From: Aequorivita sp.
GTDB lineage: Bacteria > Bacteroidota > Bacteroidia > Flavobacteriales > Flavobacteriaceae
Reading direction: 5' to 3'
DNA length: 6,907 bases
Assembly (NCBI GenBank): GCA_002733915.1
Contig: NVXN01000007.1
Span: 46,102-53,008, forward strand
Position numbers and translations under genes: made by a program. Positions 1 through 6,435 of this stretch are shown here, in pieces (positions within the stretch are counted from its first letter, which is position 1; each line of letters opens with the position of its first letter). Below the pieces are notes generated by a model. That model ran no database searches. It saw nothing but the letters and a program-made list of their open reading frames with translations, and was not told the origin of the DNA.

Positions 1-408
1 ATTGGCTTCAGCAATAGTCTTTCCTTTCTGCATGTAGTAAAGTGCCTTTTCCATATCGCGGTACTTCATGCTATAGCCCATTTCGGCATAATAATTAGCC
101 ACTCGGTCCAATTGGTTTAGTTTTTCATAAATTTTTATACCTTCAATGGAATTTTTTGTGCTCTCCTCATATTTTCCTTGGTATCCATAAACAAGGCTTA
201 GCTGCGAATAGGCTCCCGCCTTACCCAATTCATAGGAAATTTTCTCGGCATCTTTTAGGTTTTGTTGAAAAAGTGCAACAATGGAATCTTGTGGAATATT
301 GAGCCCCTGAACATAAAGTGTATTTATGGAATCAATTGTTTTTTTGTTCTGTGAATAGGTGGCCGTAAAATTCATTAGCACCGAAAGAAACAGTAAAAAC
401 CTAAACAT
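1..408 (-). CDS. Exported TPR-repeat protein, N-terminal part (gene runs off the left edge)
   Basis: The frame is open for 136 codons from an ATG at 406-408 to the first base of the window with no stop, so the C-terminus is missing. Residues 1-20 look like a Sec signal peptide or N-terminal anchor: MFRF, then a hydrophobic run, then TYSQ. Residues about 63-98 and 101-136 read as helical-hairpin TPR units (AYSQLSLVYGYQGKYEES and VANYYAEMGYSMKYRDMEKAL), with alanine, glycine and tyrosine at typical TPR spacing. In Bacteroidota, exported proteins with N-terminal TPRs often continue into a membrane helix and a histidine kinase or LuxR-type DNA-binding domain; that is family knowledge and the output domain is not visible here. 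The start lies 3 nt after the stop of the small membrane protein, so the two are almost certainly co-transcribed and perhaps translationally coupled. A plain TPR scaffold with no signalling domain is the main alternative. Confidence 0.8.
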   Translation of the reverse strand, partial: MFRFLLFLSVLMNFTATYSQNKKTIDSINTLYVQGLNIPQDSIVALFQQNLKDAEKISYELGKAGAYSQLSLVYGYQGKYEESTKNSIEGIKIYEKLNQLDRVANYYAEMGYSMKYRDMEKALYYMQKGKTIAEAN

Positions 409-411
409 AAA

Positions 412-654
412 TTATAATTTTATTTCAGATTGAACCATCAGAGCCTCGTGTAAATTGTACTGCATAAATTGATAGTTGTTGAGATGCTGTTTTCTAAAGT
501 TTACCTGCCCATAATTGATGGCTATTGCACTTTCCAACCCAGAAATGCTTTGCGCATGGGCTCTGCCGAGTGCCCTATTTTCAATATACGCCCAAATCAG
601 CATTCCCAAAATTGAGAAGAGTAGTACTATTGTGAAAATTAGCTGCAGAATCAT
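412..654 (-). CDS. Small single-pass membrane protein of unknown function
   Basis: This is an 80-residue protein starting at an ATG (652-654) and ending in TAA (412-414). Residues about 3-24 form one hydrophobic helix (MILQLIFTIVLLFSILGMLIWAY), followed by a polar segment rich in N, Q, R and H that is probably one soluble helix pair. There is no lipobox and no cysteine. I do not recognise a named family. The final stretch (YNLHEALMVQSEIKL) is hydrophilic and looks ordered, not random. The 3-nt gap to the TPR gene and the promoter-like elements just upstream support it as a real first gene of a two-gene unit. It may be a membrane partner or accessory of the TPR protein; this is inference from position only. 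No Shine-Dalgarno sequence is seen, as is usual in Bacteroidota. Confidence 0.7.
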   Translation of the reverse strand: MILQLIFTIVLLFSILGMLIWAYIENRALGRAHAQSISGLESAIAINYGQVNFRKQHLNNYQFMQYNLHEALMVQSEIKL

Positions 655-674
655 ATGTAACTGGTTCTAAACCT

Positions 675-713
675 TAAATATATATTTCTTTTTTGTTTTT
701 ACACATAGGGCAT
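675..713 (-). promoter_or_regulatory. Candidate promoter of the small-protein/TPR unit, with shared upstream element
   Basis: Read on the minus strand, the element ATGCCCTATGTGTAAAAAC (713-695) is followed after 12 nt by TATATTTA (682-675), a 7/8 match to the Bacteroidota -7 box TAnnTTTG. The -33 position falls inside the element, at TGTG. The start codon lies about 20 nt further on. The element recurs almost exactly in front of the lipoprotein gene at 1628-1645 with matching spacing, which raises confidence that it is functional. The -33 box itself is weak. Confidence 0.45.
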
Positions 714-739
714 CTGCCTTATTTGTTTTGTAAAATAAT

Positions 740-765
740 AAACCCCATAGTTGAACATGGGGTTT
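740..765. terminator. Terminator-like hairpin, possibly bidirectional
   Basis: AACCCCAT (741-748) pairs with ATGGGGTT (757-764) around an 8-nt loop, plus one outer A-T pair. The plus-strand reading is followed by a T-rich tract (ggtttttatt). The minus-strand reading is followed by TTATTATTTT. It is therefore built like an intrinsic terminator in either direction. The lipoprotein already has a better terminator upstream, so what transcript this one ends is unclear. Confidence 0.6.
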
Positions 766-871
766 TTATTACTTTAGGCGCTCCTCACTTCGCCCTCAGT
801 GTAAAAATAATCTGGTTAGTAGATCATTATAAATTTCTTATACAAAGATGCCTTTACTAAAAGGCAAAAGC

Positions 872-891
872 AATAAGGCAGTTGCCTTATT
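872..891. repeat. Short perfect palindrome
   Basis: AATAAGGC (872-879) and GCCTTATT (884-891) form an 8-bp stem around the loop AGTT. The word TGCCTTATTT of the right arm (883-892) recurs at 715-724. On the minus strand the stem is followed by a T-rich but interrupted tract (GCTTTTGCCTTTT), so it could be a weak back-up terminator for the lipoprotein transcript. Confidence 0.45.
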
Positions 892-946
892 TCCGAAAGT
901 AAATTGTCCATAAAACTTTAGGTAATAATTAAACTTCTCAACCTTT

Positions 947-984
947 AAAAAAAACCGGAGGAAAAACTTGCGTTCTGCCCCCGG
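947..984 (-). terminator. Intrinsic terminator of the lipoprotein gene
   Basis: Read on the minus strand, CCGGGGG (984-978) pairs with CCTCCGG (961-955) with one G-U wobble. After one C-U mismatch, AGAAC pairs with GTTTT, again with a G-U wobble, closing on a GCAA tetraloop (GNRA type). Eight T residues follow directly (954-947). Both wobbles form only in the minus-strand RNA; on the plus strand they would be A-C mismatches, so the orientation is clear. The hairpin starts 43 nt after the lipoprotein stop codon and should end that transcript cleanly. Confidence 0.88.
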
Positions 985-1027
985 CCCACGTAAAAACCTC
1001 AACATAGAGATTTCCTTCAAATATTTA

Positions 1028-1555
1028 TTACTGATTAGTCACTTCAATATTAAACTGTCCATCGGTTACTGAAACACTCTCGCTGGTGTTATTCAAATTA
1101 TAACCAGTAAAATTAAATGTACCCTTAATTGTATTTCCGTCGTAACTAGAAATGTTTATCGTACCATTGTTTCCTTGTCCGGTTCCAACAGTTGAATAAA
1201 CAACTACTGTATTAGGATCTGGATTACTTGGATCTGGCAAATAACTATAGGTACCAATGTTAACAAAATTCAAATCGTAGCTACCCTCACCGTCAAAACT
1301 TGTGAGAATAATTTGTAGGTTTTCAGACTGTTCCGTTCCACCACTAATGGCAATCGCCTGTCCAGCACCAGAATTGGTCACCCGGGCCACAACTGTTCCT
1401 TGCATTCCTGAAAAGTTGTTTCCATCAACTTTCGCGGTAAAAGTCCCTGAACCACCTTGTGGGTCATCGCCGCCATCGTCATCTTTTTTACAAGAAGTTA
1501 AACTTACGGCAACTACTGCCATTAATACTAAAATAGATTTTTTAAATGTTTTCAT
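1028..1555 (-). CDS. Surface-type lipoprotein of unknown function (DUF6252-like)
   Basis: This 175-residue protein has a classic type II signal peptide: a KTFKK basic start, a hydrophobic core, and the lipobox LTSC with the lipidated cysteine at residue 22. The mature protein opens with KKDDDGGDD. In Bacteroidota, a lysine/acidic stretch right after the cysteine is known as a lipoprotein export signal that sends the protein to the outer face of the outer membrane; the match here is by eye. The rest is rich in G, N, S and T with alternating beta-strand patterns (FTAKVDGNNFSG near the start; GTINISSYDGNTIKGTFNFTGYN and VSVTDGQFNIEV near the end). This resembles the DUF6252 type of Bacteroidota lipoproteins, an assignment from memory that a profile search should test. 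It has its own candidate promoter and a strong terminator, so it is probably monocistronic. Mature cysteine-free chain; no catalytic motif seen. Confidence 0.88.
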   Translation of the reverse strand: MKTFKKSILVLMAVVAVSLTSCKKDDDGGDDPQGGSGTFTAKVDGNNFSGMQGTVVARVTNSGAGQAIAISGGTEQSENLQIILTSFDGEGSYDLNFVNIGTYSYLPDPSNPDPNTVVVYSTVGTGQGNNGTINISSYDGNTIKGTFNFTGYNLNNTSESVSVTDGQFNIEVTNQ

Positions 1556-1584
1556 AATGTTTGGTTTAATATTCCGCTTGATGC

Positions 1585-1656
1585 GAATACGTGATTAATG
1601 TTGAAGCAAAATTGACCCAAACCAAAAGTTTTTACAATAGGGCATTTGACGTATTC
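1585..1656. repeat. 8-bp inverted repeat flanking the lipoprotein promoter
   Basis: GAATACGT (1585-1592) and ACGTATTC (1649-1656) are perfect reverse complements separated by 56 nt. One copy lies just upstream of the shared promoter element and the other lies in the presumed 5' leader. Such a pair could be two operator half-sites that loop, but an 8-bp match at this distance can also arise by chance. Confidence 0.25.
1607..1645 (-). promoter_or_regulatory. Candidate promoter of the lipoprotein gene, with shared upstream element
   Basis: On the minus strand, ATGCCCTATTGTAAAAAC (1645-1628) contains a TTG (1637-1635) at the -33 position. CAATTTTG (1614-1607), a 7/8 match to TAnnTTTG, follows 20 nt after that TTG. 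Transcription would begin near 1600, giving a leader of about 45 nt before the ATG at 1555. The element is the same as the one upstream of the small membrane protein apart from one missing base. Confidence 0.5.
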
Positions 1657-1690
1657 TGATTTTCGAAGTGCAATTTTAGAAAAGTGATTT

Positions 1691-2638
1691 CTAAAACTTG
1701 ATATGTGGAAATTCGTTTTGCAGTGAAGAAATTTTCTGTTGCAGCTTTTCCAAAAATTGAAGATGTTCGGTGCTTTCCGGGTTCAAAGGTCTATGTTTTA
1801 AACTATTTTGAATGGAGGAAATTTCTTTTTGAAGCGTTTCTGTTTCTGAAGAAATCCAAACCTTTGAAAATTTCTGCCAAATGATCTCAATGGCCGTTTT
1901 GTTAGGGTGAAGCATATCTTCGGCATAAAAACGGTAATCGCGCAACTCGTCCATCATAATTTCAAAAGAAGGAAAATATTTTAGTTGATGGTTGATAAAT
2001 ACTAGTTGATGGATTGCAGAAATTAGGTGCGCTTTACTCAGTGAATTTTCTACAAAACCATCTTTAATATGACGAACGGGTGAAACCGTATTTATAATTA
2101 TTGCATTAGGCTTTATTTCTGAAACTTTACTGACAATTGTTTGAAGGCTTTTCGAAATGGTTTCAATGGATAGCAACTCTTTCGTAAAATTTTGCTGCGG
2201 AAGTTTATGGCAATTGGCTACAATTTCATTCCTTTCTAATTCTCTGTAAACCCAAGCAGTTCCATAAGTGAAAATAATATGAGTGGAAGTAAACAGCGCT
2301 TCCCGCAAATCTAGAAGCGCCGTATTTAGCTTTTGAAGAAGTTCATTTTTATTCAAAGAAGCTAATTCGGAGTGCGCTTCAAAACATTTCCAAATTCCGC
2401 TGTGTTCGAAAATGTCTTTTTCTAAAAAAGTACGGTTTTCAATTGCGCGAACAACAAGCTTTTCAATGGAAACTGGATTGAAAATAATCCCAAAGGGATT
2501 CTGGAGATTCTGAAACTTGAAATAATCAAATTTCTCTCCGATATTCTCAGAAAAACAGCTCCCCAGCAAAAGTATTTTTGAGGAATAATCTATTTTATTT
2601 TCTTCGGGTTTTAGATGTATTTCGGTTTGGAGTTTCAT
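1691..2638 (-). CDS. GSCFA-domain protein (SGNH-like fold)
   Basis: This 315-residue protein carries the family signature near its start: GSCFSENIG at residues 26-34, the GSCFA motif with its serine and cysteine. Other conserved-looking blocks follow in order: IIFTYGTAWVY in the first half, then NTVSPVRHIKDGFVENSLSKAHL, then YFPSFEIMMDELRDYRFYAEDMLHPN with an H-P near the end of the domain. The family is related to SGNH/GDSL hydrolases, and the GS near the N-terminus plus the DMLHP block fit the first and last catalytic blocks of that fold; its substrate is not established. No signal peptide is present, so it is probably cytoplasmic. A helical C-terminal tail from about residue 265 on (repeated LQ, LE and SLQ) may be a coiled coil. 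It follows alaS after 59 nt and may share its transcript. The length is normal for the family. Confidence 0.88.
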   Translation of the reverse strand: MKLQTEIHLKPEENKIDYSSKILLLGSCFSENIGEKFDYFKFQNLQNPFGIIFNPVSIEKLVVRAIENRTFLEKDIFEHSGIWKCFEAHSELASLNKNELLQKLNTALLDLREALFTSTHIIFTYGTAWVYRELERNEIVANCHKLPQQNFTKELLSIETISKSLQTIVSKVSEIKPNAIIINTVSPVRHIKDGFVENSLSKAHLISAIHQLVFINHQLKYFPSFEIMMDELRDYRFYAEDMLHPNKTAIEIIWQKFSKVWISSETETLQKEISSIQNSLKHRPLNPESTEHLQFLEKLQQKISSLQNEFPHIKF

Positions 2639-2643
2639 TTTTT

Positions 2644-2698
2644 AGTATTCAGTTTGCAGTGGCAGTTTGCAGCACTGAATACTGCAACTGCAAACTGC
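2644..2698. repeat. Nested palindromic repeats between alaS and the GSCFA gene
   Basis: The unit CAGTTTGCAG occurs twice in direct orientation (2650-2659, 2663-2672) and once inverted (CTGCAAACTG, 2688-2697). GCAGTTTGCAG (2662-2672) and its complement (2688-2698) form an 11-bp perfect stem with a 15-nt loop. A second perfect 10-bp inverted repeat, AGTATTCAGT (2644-2653) with ACTGAATACT (2674-2683), interleaves with it, so the two stems compete unless a pseudoknot forms. The array fills nearly all of the gap and touches the alaS stop codon. No T-tract follows on either strand, so it does not look like an intrinsic terminator. Confidence 0.85.
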
Positions 2699-5310
2699 TA
2701 CTTTAAAAATTCCTGTGCTTTTTCCAAAGCTTCGTCAATTCCCGCAGGATTTTTACCTCCCGCTGTGGCAAAGAATGGCTGCCCACCGCCACCGCCTTGA
2801 ATGTATTTGCCGAGTTCACGGATTATTTTTCCGGCATCGAGGTTTTTTTCAGCAGCCAATTCTTTTGAAATGTAGCACGCCAACAACGCTTTCCCATCGT
2901 GTTCGGCTCCAAAAACCAAAAAGAGGTTTTCAGTTTCCCCACCCATTTCAAAAGCTAGATCTTTCATTCCCCCTGCATCCAAATCAATTTTTTTAGCAAG
3001 GAAATTCACACCGTTTATTTGCGCAATTTCAGCTTTTAATTCGCCTTTTAAATTCTTTGCTTTATCCTTCAACAATTGCTGAATTTGTTTTTGCAAGGCA
3101 CTGTTTTCTTCCTGCAAACTTTCCACAGCTTTCACTGGGTCTTGTGCATTGTTCAACGCTTTTTGAAGCGAAGCAAAAGATTCACTTCTATCAATAAAAT
3201 ATTGTTTTGCCGCATCGCCGGTAATGGCTTCAATTCTTCTAATTCCAGATGCAACCGCACCTTCGGAAGTGATGATAAAATGCCAAATATCATTGGTATT
3301 GGGTACGTGCGTTCCACCACAAAGTTCCATCGACTTTCCAAATTTTATCGCACGCACGCTATCACCATATTTTTCTCCGAAAAGCGCAATGGCGCCTTCA
3401 TCAATAGCCTGTTGGTACGGAATATTTCTACGTTCCTCCAAGGCGATTCCTTCGCGGATTCTGGCGTTTACAAAATCTTCAACTTGCTTCAACTCCTCAT
3501 CACTCACTTTTGCAAAATGCGAAAAGTCAAAACGAAGATTTCGGCTGTGCACCATACTTCCTTTTTGCGCCACGTGTTCGCCAAGAATATTACGCAAACC
3601 TTGGTGCAACAAGTGTGTTGCTGTGTGATTTGAAGCTGTTCTGCTTCGTTGTTTTTCATCAACCACCGCTTTAAAAGTAGTTTCAACATTTCGCGGAAGT
3701 GTTTTTGTAAAATGAATAATTAAATTGTTCTCTTTTTTGGTATCAACAATATAAGTAACACCGCCATCGGCTGCTTCCAAATAGCCTTTATCACCCACTT
3801 GCCCTCCGCCTTCGGGATAAAAAGGCGTTAGGTTGAAAACCAATTGGTACATTTCGCCCTCCTTTTTGCTCTCCACTTTGCGGTATTTCGTAATTCTAAC
3901 CTGAGTTTCCAAAGTGTCATAACCCACAAATTCCTCCACGTCATCTTTCTCCAAAACTACCCAATCGCCGGTTTCAACCTTTGTTGCGGCTCGGGAGCGG
4001 TCTTTTTGTTGCTGAAGTTCGGCGTCAAATTCTTTTTCATTCAAAGAATAGCCGCGTTCGCGAAGAATCAAGGCCGTTAAATCTATCGGGAATCCGAAAG
4101 TATCGTACAACTCAAATGCTTTTTTACCTGAAATCTCTTTAGAATCTGCTGTTTCAATAACGTTTTCCAGCAACACCAAACCTTGATCAAGCGTACGCAA
4201 AAAGGAATTTTCCTCTTCGCGAATAACGTTTGTAATTAAGTACTTTTCAGTAATAAGCTCCGGAAAAGCATCGCCCATTTGGGCGCTAAGTGTTTCAATC
4301 AATTTATAAATAAAAGGTTCTTTTTTGTCCAAAAACGTAAATCCGTAACGGATTGCCCTTCTCAAAATTCTTCTTATTACGTATCCTGCTCCCGTATTGC
4401 TCGGAAGCTGTCCATCTGCAATTGAAAATGCCACGGCGCGAACGTGGTCTGCAATTACTCGGGTTGCTATGTCCTTCTTTTCGTCCTTTCCGTAAGTTGT
4501 ATTTGTTATTGTTCCAATCTCGCGAATCAAAGGCGTGAAAACATCGGTGTCGTAATTGCTTTGTTTATTTTGAAGTACCATGCACAAACGCTCGAAACCC
4601 ATTCCGGTATCAACGTGTCGGGCGGGCAGTTTTTCAAGGCTACCATTGGCTTTCCGGTTGAACTGCATAAAAACCAAATTCCAGATTTCCACTACTTGGG
4701 GATGGTCGTTGTTTACCAAATCTTTCCCTGAAATTTTTGCTTTTTCCTCCGCAGAACGAATATCCACGTGTATTTCGCTACAAGGGCCGCACGGACCTTG
4801 GTCGCCCATTTCCCAGAAATTATCTTTTTTATTTCCGTTTACAATTCTTTCTTCGGGAACGAATTGTTTCCAAAGATTATAAGCTTCGGTATCGCGCTCC
4901 AACCCTTCACTTTCGTCTCCTTCAAAAATGGTTACGTAGAGAATATCTTTATCAATTTTTAAAACTTCGGTCAAAAGTTCCCACGCCCACTCGATTGCTT
5001 CTTTTTTGAAATAATCGCCAAAACTCCAGTTGCCCAACATTTCAAACATAGTGTGGTGGTAGGTGTCCATTCCCACTTCCTCCAAATCGTTGTGCTTTCC
5101 GCTTACGCGCAGACATTTCTGTGTATCGGCAATGCGGTTGCTTTTTGGTTTTCCGTTTCCAAGGAAATATTCTTTGAACGGAGCCATCCCGCTATTGGTA
5201 AACATCAGCGTTGGATCGTTTTTTACAACCATTGGCGCAGATGGAACAATGAGGTGCTGTTTGGACTTGAAAAATTCTAAAAATTTGGAACGGGTTTCCT
5301 TCGAGTTCAT
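2698..5310 (-). CDS. alaS: Alanine--tRNA ligase
   Basis: This 870-residue protein is a complete bacterial alanyl-tRNA synthetase, close to the usual length of about 875. It charges tRNA-Ala with alanine using ATP in the cytoplasm. The aminoacylation core shows [11 protein letters not shown] (residues 32-42), [13 protein letters not shown] followed by [16 protein letters not shown] (68-100), [12 protein letters not shown], and DTGMGFERL starting at residue 234. The editing domain, which removes wrongly attached serine and glycine, has its zinc-site motifs intact: HTATH (H562, H566) and CGGTH (C664, H668). A coiled segment follows (about 712-760), then the C-terminal C-Ala domain with the glycine run [14 protein letters not shown] (Q at residue 844) that contacts the tRNA elbow. 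All key residues seem present, with no frameshift. It starts at an ATG with a short predicted leader and is divergent from the M23 gene. No T-box or other leader regulator is visible. Confidence 0.98.
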   Translation of the reverse strand: MNSKETRSKFLEFFKSKQHLIVPSAPMVVKNDPTLMFTNSGMAPFKEYFLGNGKPKSNRIADTQKCLRVSGKHNDLEEVGMDTYHHTMFEMLGNWSFGDYFKKEAIEWAWELLTEVLKIDKDILYVTIFEGDESEGLERDTEAYNLWKQFVPEERIVNGNKKDNFWEMGDQGPCGPCSEIHVDIRSAEEKAKISGKDLVNNDHPQVVEIWNLVFMQFNRKANGSLEKLPARHVDTGMGFERLCMVLQNKQSNYDTDVFTPLIREIGTITNTTYGKDEKKDIATRVIADHVRAVAFSIADGQLPSNTGAGYVIRRILRRAIRYGFTFLDKKEPFIYKLIETLSAQMGDAFPELITEKYLITNVIREEENSFLRTLDQGLVLLENVIETADSKEISGKKAFELYDTFGFPIDLTALILRERGYSLNEKEFDAELQQQKDRSRAATKVETGDWVVLEKDDVEEFVGYDTLETQVRITKYRKVESKKEGEMYQLVFNLTPFYPEGGGQVGDKGYLEAADGGVTYIVDTKKENNLIIHFTKTLPRNVETTFKAVVDEKQRSRTASNHTATHLLHQGLRNILGEHVAQKGSMVHSRNLRFDFSHFAKVSDEELKQVEDFVNARIREGIALEERRNIPYQQAIDEGAIALFGEKYGDSVRAIKFGKSMELCGGTHVPNTNDIWHFIITSEGAVASGIRRIEAITGDAAKQYFIDRSESFASLQKALNNAQDPVKAVESLQEENSALQKQIQQLLKDKAKNLKGELKAEIAQINGVNFLAKKIDLDAGGMKDLAFEMGGETENLFLVFGAEHDGKALLACYISKELAAEKNLDAGKIIRELGKYIQGGGGGQPFFATAGGKNPAGIDEALEKAQEFLK

Positions 5311-5327
5311 TTCTTATAAAATTATGC

Positions 5328-5356
5328 TAAAATTAAGGGTTGGGCGCAGTGGCAAA
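5328..5356 (-). promoter_or_regulatory. Candidate alaS promoter
   Basis: On the minus strand, TTTG (5356-5353) is followed after 17 nt by TAATTTTA (5335-5328), a 7/8 match to TAnnTTTG. Transcription would start roughly ten bases before the alaS ATG, giving a very short leader. It overlaps the opposing promoter of the M23 gene. Confidence 0.4.
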
Positions 5357-5371
5357 CAATTTCTATATTTG
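5340..5371 (+). promoter_or_regulatory. Candidate promoter of the M23-MerR-LemA operon
   Basis: TTG (5340-5342) is followed after 21 nt by TATATTTG (5364-5371), an exact TAnnTTTG box. The predicted start is near 5378, leaving a leader of about 55 nt before the ATG at 5434. The leader holds a small GC stem, GCGCG (5393-5397) with CGCGC (5407-5411), around a 9-nt loop. No Shine-Dalgarno sequence precedes the ATG. Confidence 0.6.
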
Positions 5372-5433
5372 TAAAAACGTTACCTTTACTTCGCGCGAAT
5401 AAGCAACGCGCAAAAATAGCAATTTTTTAACGC

Positions 5434-6411
5434 ATGTCTAAGGTTAAATATTACTACGATAGCGAAACGCTTTCGTACCGAAAAATAGAAAAGAAAAAAG
5501 GCCGAAAACTAAAGATTTTCGTTCTGAGTCTGTTGGGTATGTTTCTAAGTGGTTTTTTGCTGCTTTTAGTCTATATAAACCTACCATCAGTTCAAACCCC
5601 CAAGGAGTTGGCGCTACAGCGTGAGCTGAACAATATGCAGCTTCAATTTGAACTTTTAAACAAAAAAATAGAGCAAGCACAGGCAGTACTTGCTGAAGTT
5701 GAGGATAGGGACAACAATCTGTACCGTGTATATTTTGAATCAAATCCAATTCCGGAGGAGCAGCGTAAAGCGGGTTTTGGAGGTATAAACCGTTACAAGG
5801 ATTTGGAAGGGTTTAATAATTCAAAATTAATCATAAACACAACCCGAAATTTAGATATCTTGACGAAACAGATTGTTGTACAGTCCAAATCATTAGACGA
5901 AATAGTAAGACTTGCAGAAGAAAAGGAAAAACTATTGGCCGCCATTCCTGCCATTCAGCCTGTAAAAAACGAAGACCTTACACGAATGGCTTCGGGCTAT
6001 GGTTACCGTACAGATCCATTTACAAAAGCGAGAAAGTTTCATTACGGAATGGATTTTACTGCCCCCCGAGGAACCCCCGTCTATGCTACCGGAGACGGTA
6101 AAGTAATGCGCGCAGACAATACGGCAACGGGCTATGGAAACCACGTGGTGATAGATCACGGGTATGGGTATGAAAGTCTATATGCGCACCTTTACAAATA
6201 CAATGTTCGTCCAGGACAAAAAGTACAGCGCGGCGACATTATAGGTTTTGTGGGAAGTACCGGAAGAAGCGAGGCGCCTCATTGTCATTACGAAGTTTTT
6301 AAGGATGGCGAACGCATTAACCCGATTAATTTTTACTATGGAAGTTTGACTTCGGAAGAATTTGCTGAAATTTTGAGAAAATCTCAAGAAGAAAACCAAT
6401 CTTTAGACTAA
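5434..6411 (+). CDS. Membrane-anchored M23 (LytM-type) peptidase
   Basis: This 325-residue envelope protein has a basic cytoplasmic N-terminus, one membrane helix (about residues 28-48), a periplasmic coiled-coil stalk (about 57-92, with further helical segments to about 172), and a C-terminal LytM/M23 domain (about 185-300). The zinc and catalytic residues of the family are all there: HYGMD (H203, D207), AHLY (H252) and HCH (H283, H285). It is therefore expected to be an active endopeptidase cutting peptide cross-links of peptidoglycan, unlike EnvC/NlpD-type members that have lost these residues. The fold motif MASGYGYRTDPF precedes the active site, as is typical. It is the first gene of a plus-strand run, divergent from alaS, with the MerR-like gene 24 nt downstream. 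Its likely role is cell-wall remodelling during growth or division. The true substrate bond is not readable from sequence. Confidence 0.94.
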   Translation: MSKVKYYYDSETLSYRKIEKKKGRKLKIFVLSLLGMFLSGFLLLLVYINLPSVQTPKELALQRELNNMQLQFELLNKKIEQAQAVLAEVEDRDNNLYRVYFESNPIPEEQRKAGFGGINRYKDLEGFNNSKLIINTTRNLDILTKQIVVQSKSLDEIVRLAEEKEKLLAAIPAIQPVKNEDLTRMASGYGYRTDPFTKARKFHYGMDFTAPRGTPVYATGDGKVMRADNTATGYGNHVVIDHGYGYESLYAHLYKYNVRPGQKVQRGDIIGFVGSTGRSEAPHCHYEVFKDGERINPINFYYGSLTSEEFAEILRKSQEENQSLD

Positions 6412-6435
6412 AATTCTAAAATTGATAACTAAATA

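Larger units (their letters stand above)
655..1027. other. Hairpin-rich intergenic region without a convincing gene
   Basis: These 373 nt lie between the lipoprotein stop and the small membrane protein start. They hold the lipoprotein terminator (947-984), a palindrome at 872-891, a small hairpin at 850-865 (GCCTTT, loop ACTA, AAAGGC), overlapping short stems at 777-801 (ggcg/cgcc and cact/agtg), a terminator-like hairpin at 740-765, and the candidate promoter at 675-713. No tRNA-like cloverleaf and no persuasive reading frame was found. A short noncoding RNA ending at the 740-765 hairpin is possible, but I see no strong promoter for one. Confidence 0.5.

Noticed and set aside
776..815. Short minus-strand coding-like tail (DYFYTEGEVRSA, then stop)
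   Set aside because: An in-frame stop lies only 13 codons upstream, so it is too short to support a gene remnant; the segment is equally well explained by its short stems.
838..1020. 60-codon minus-strand frame directly after the lipoprotein stop
   Set aside because: It begins with TTG, runs straight through the strong terminator (947-984) and the palindrome at 872-891, and its translation has no recognisable domain; it is better explained as noncoding sequence.
655..1027. Possible tRNA or known structured RNA
   Set aside because: No cloverleaf, no conserved T-loop sequence and no recognisable riboswitch core was found on either strand.
1302..1598. 98-codon plus-strand frame opposite the lipoprotein
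   Set aside because: It overlaps a clear lipoprotein with signal peptide and lipobox on the minus strand, and it crosses that gene's start and leader; it is a shadow frame.
2644..2698. Possible intrinsic terminator or insertion-element end between alaS and GSCFA
   Set aside because: No T-tract follows the stems on either strand, and there is no transposase or target-site duplication; kept as a repeat instead.
3076..3633. 185-codon plus-strand frame
   Set aside because: It lies entirely antisense to alaS in the editing-domain region, which has intact conserved motifs on the other strand; the translation has no family resemblance.
5444..5749. 101-codon minus-strand frame opposite the M23 gene
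   Set aside because: It is antisense to the membrane helix and coiled coil of the M23 peptidase, with no recognisable motif or promoter.
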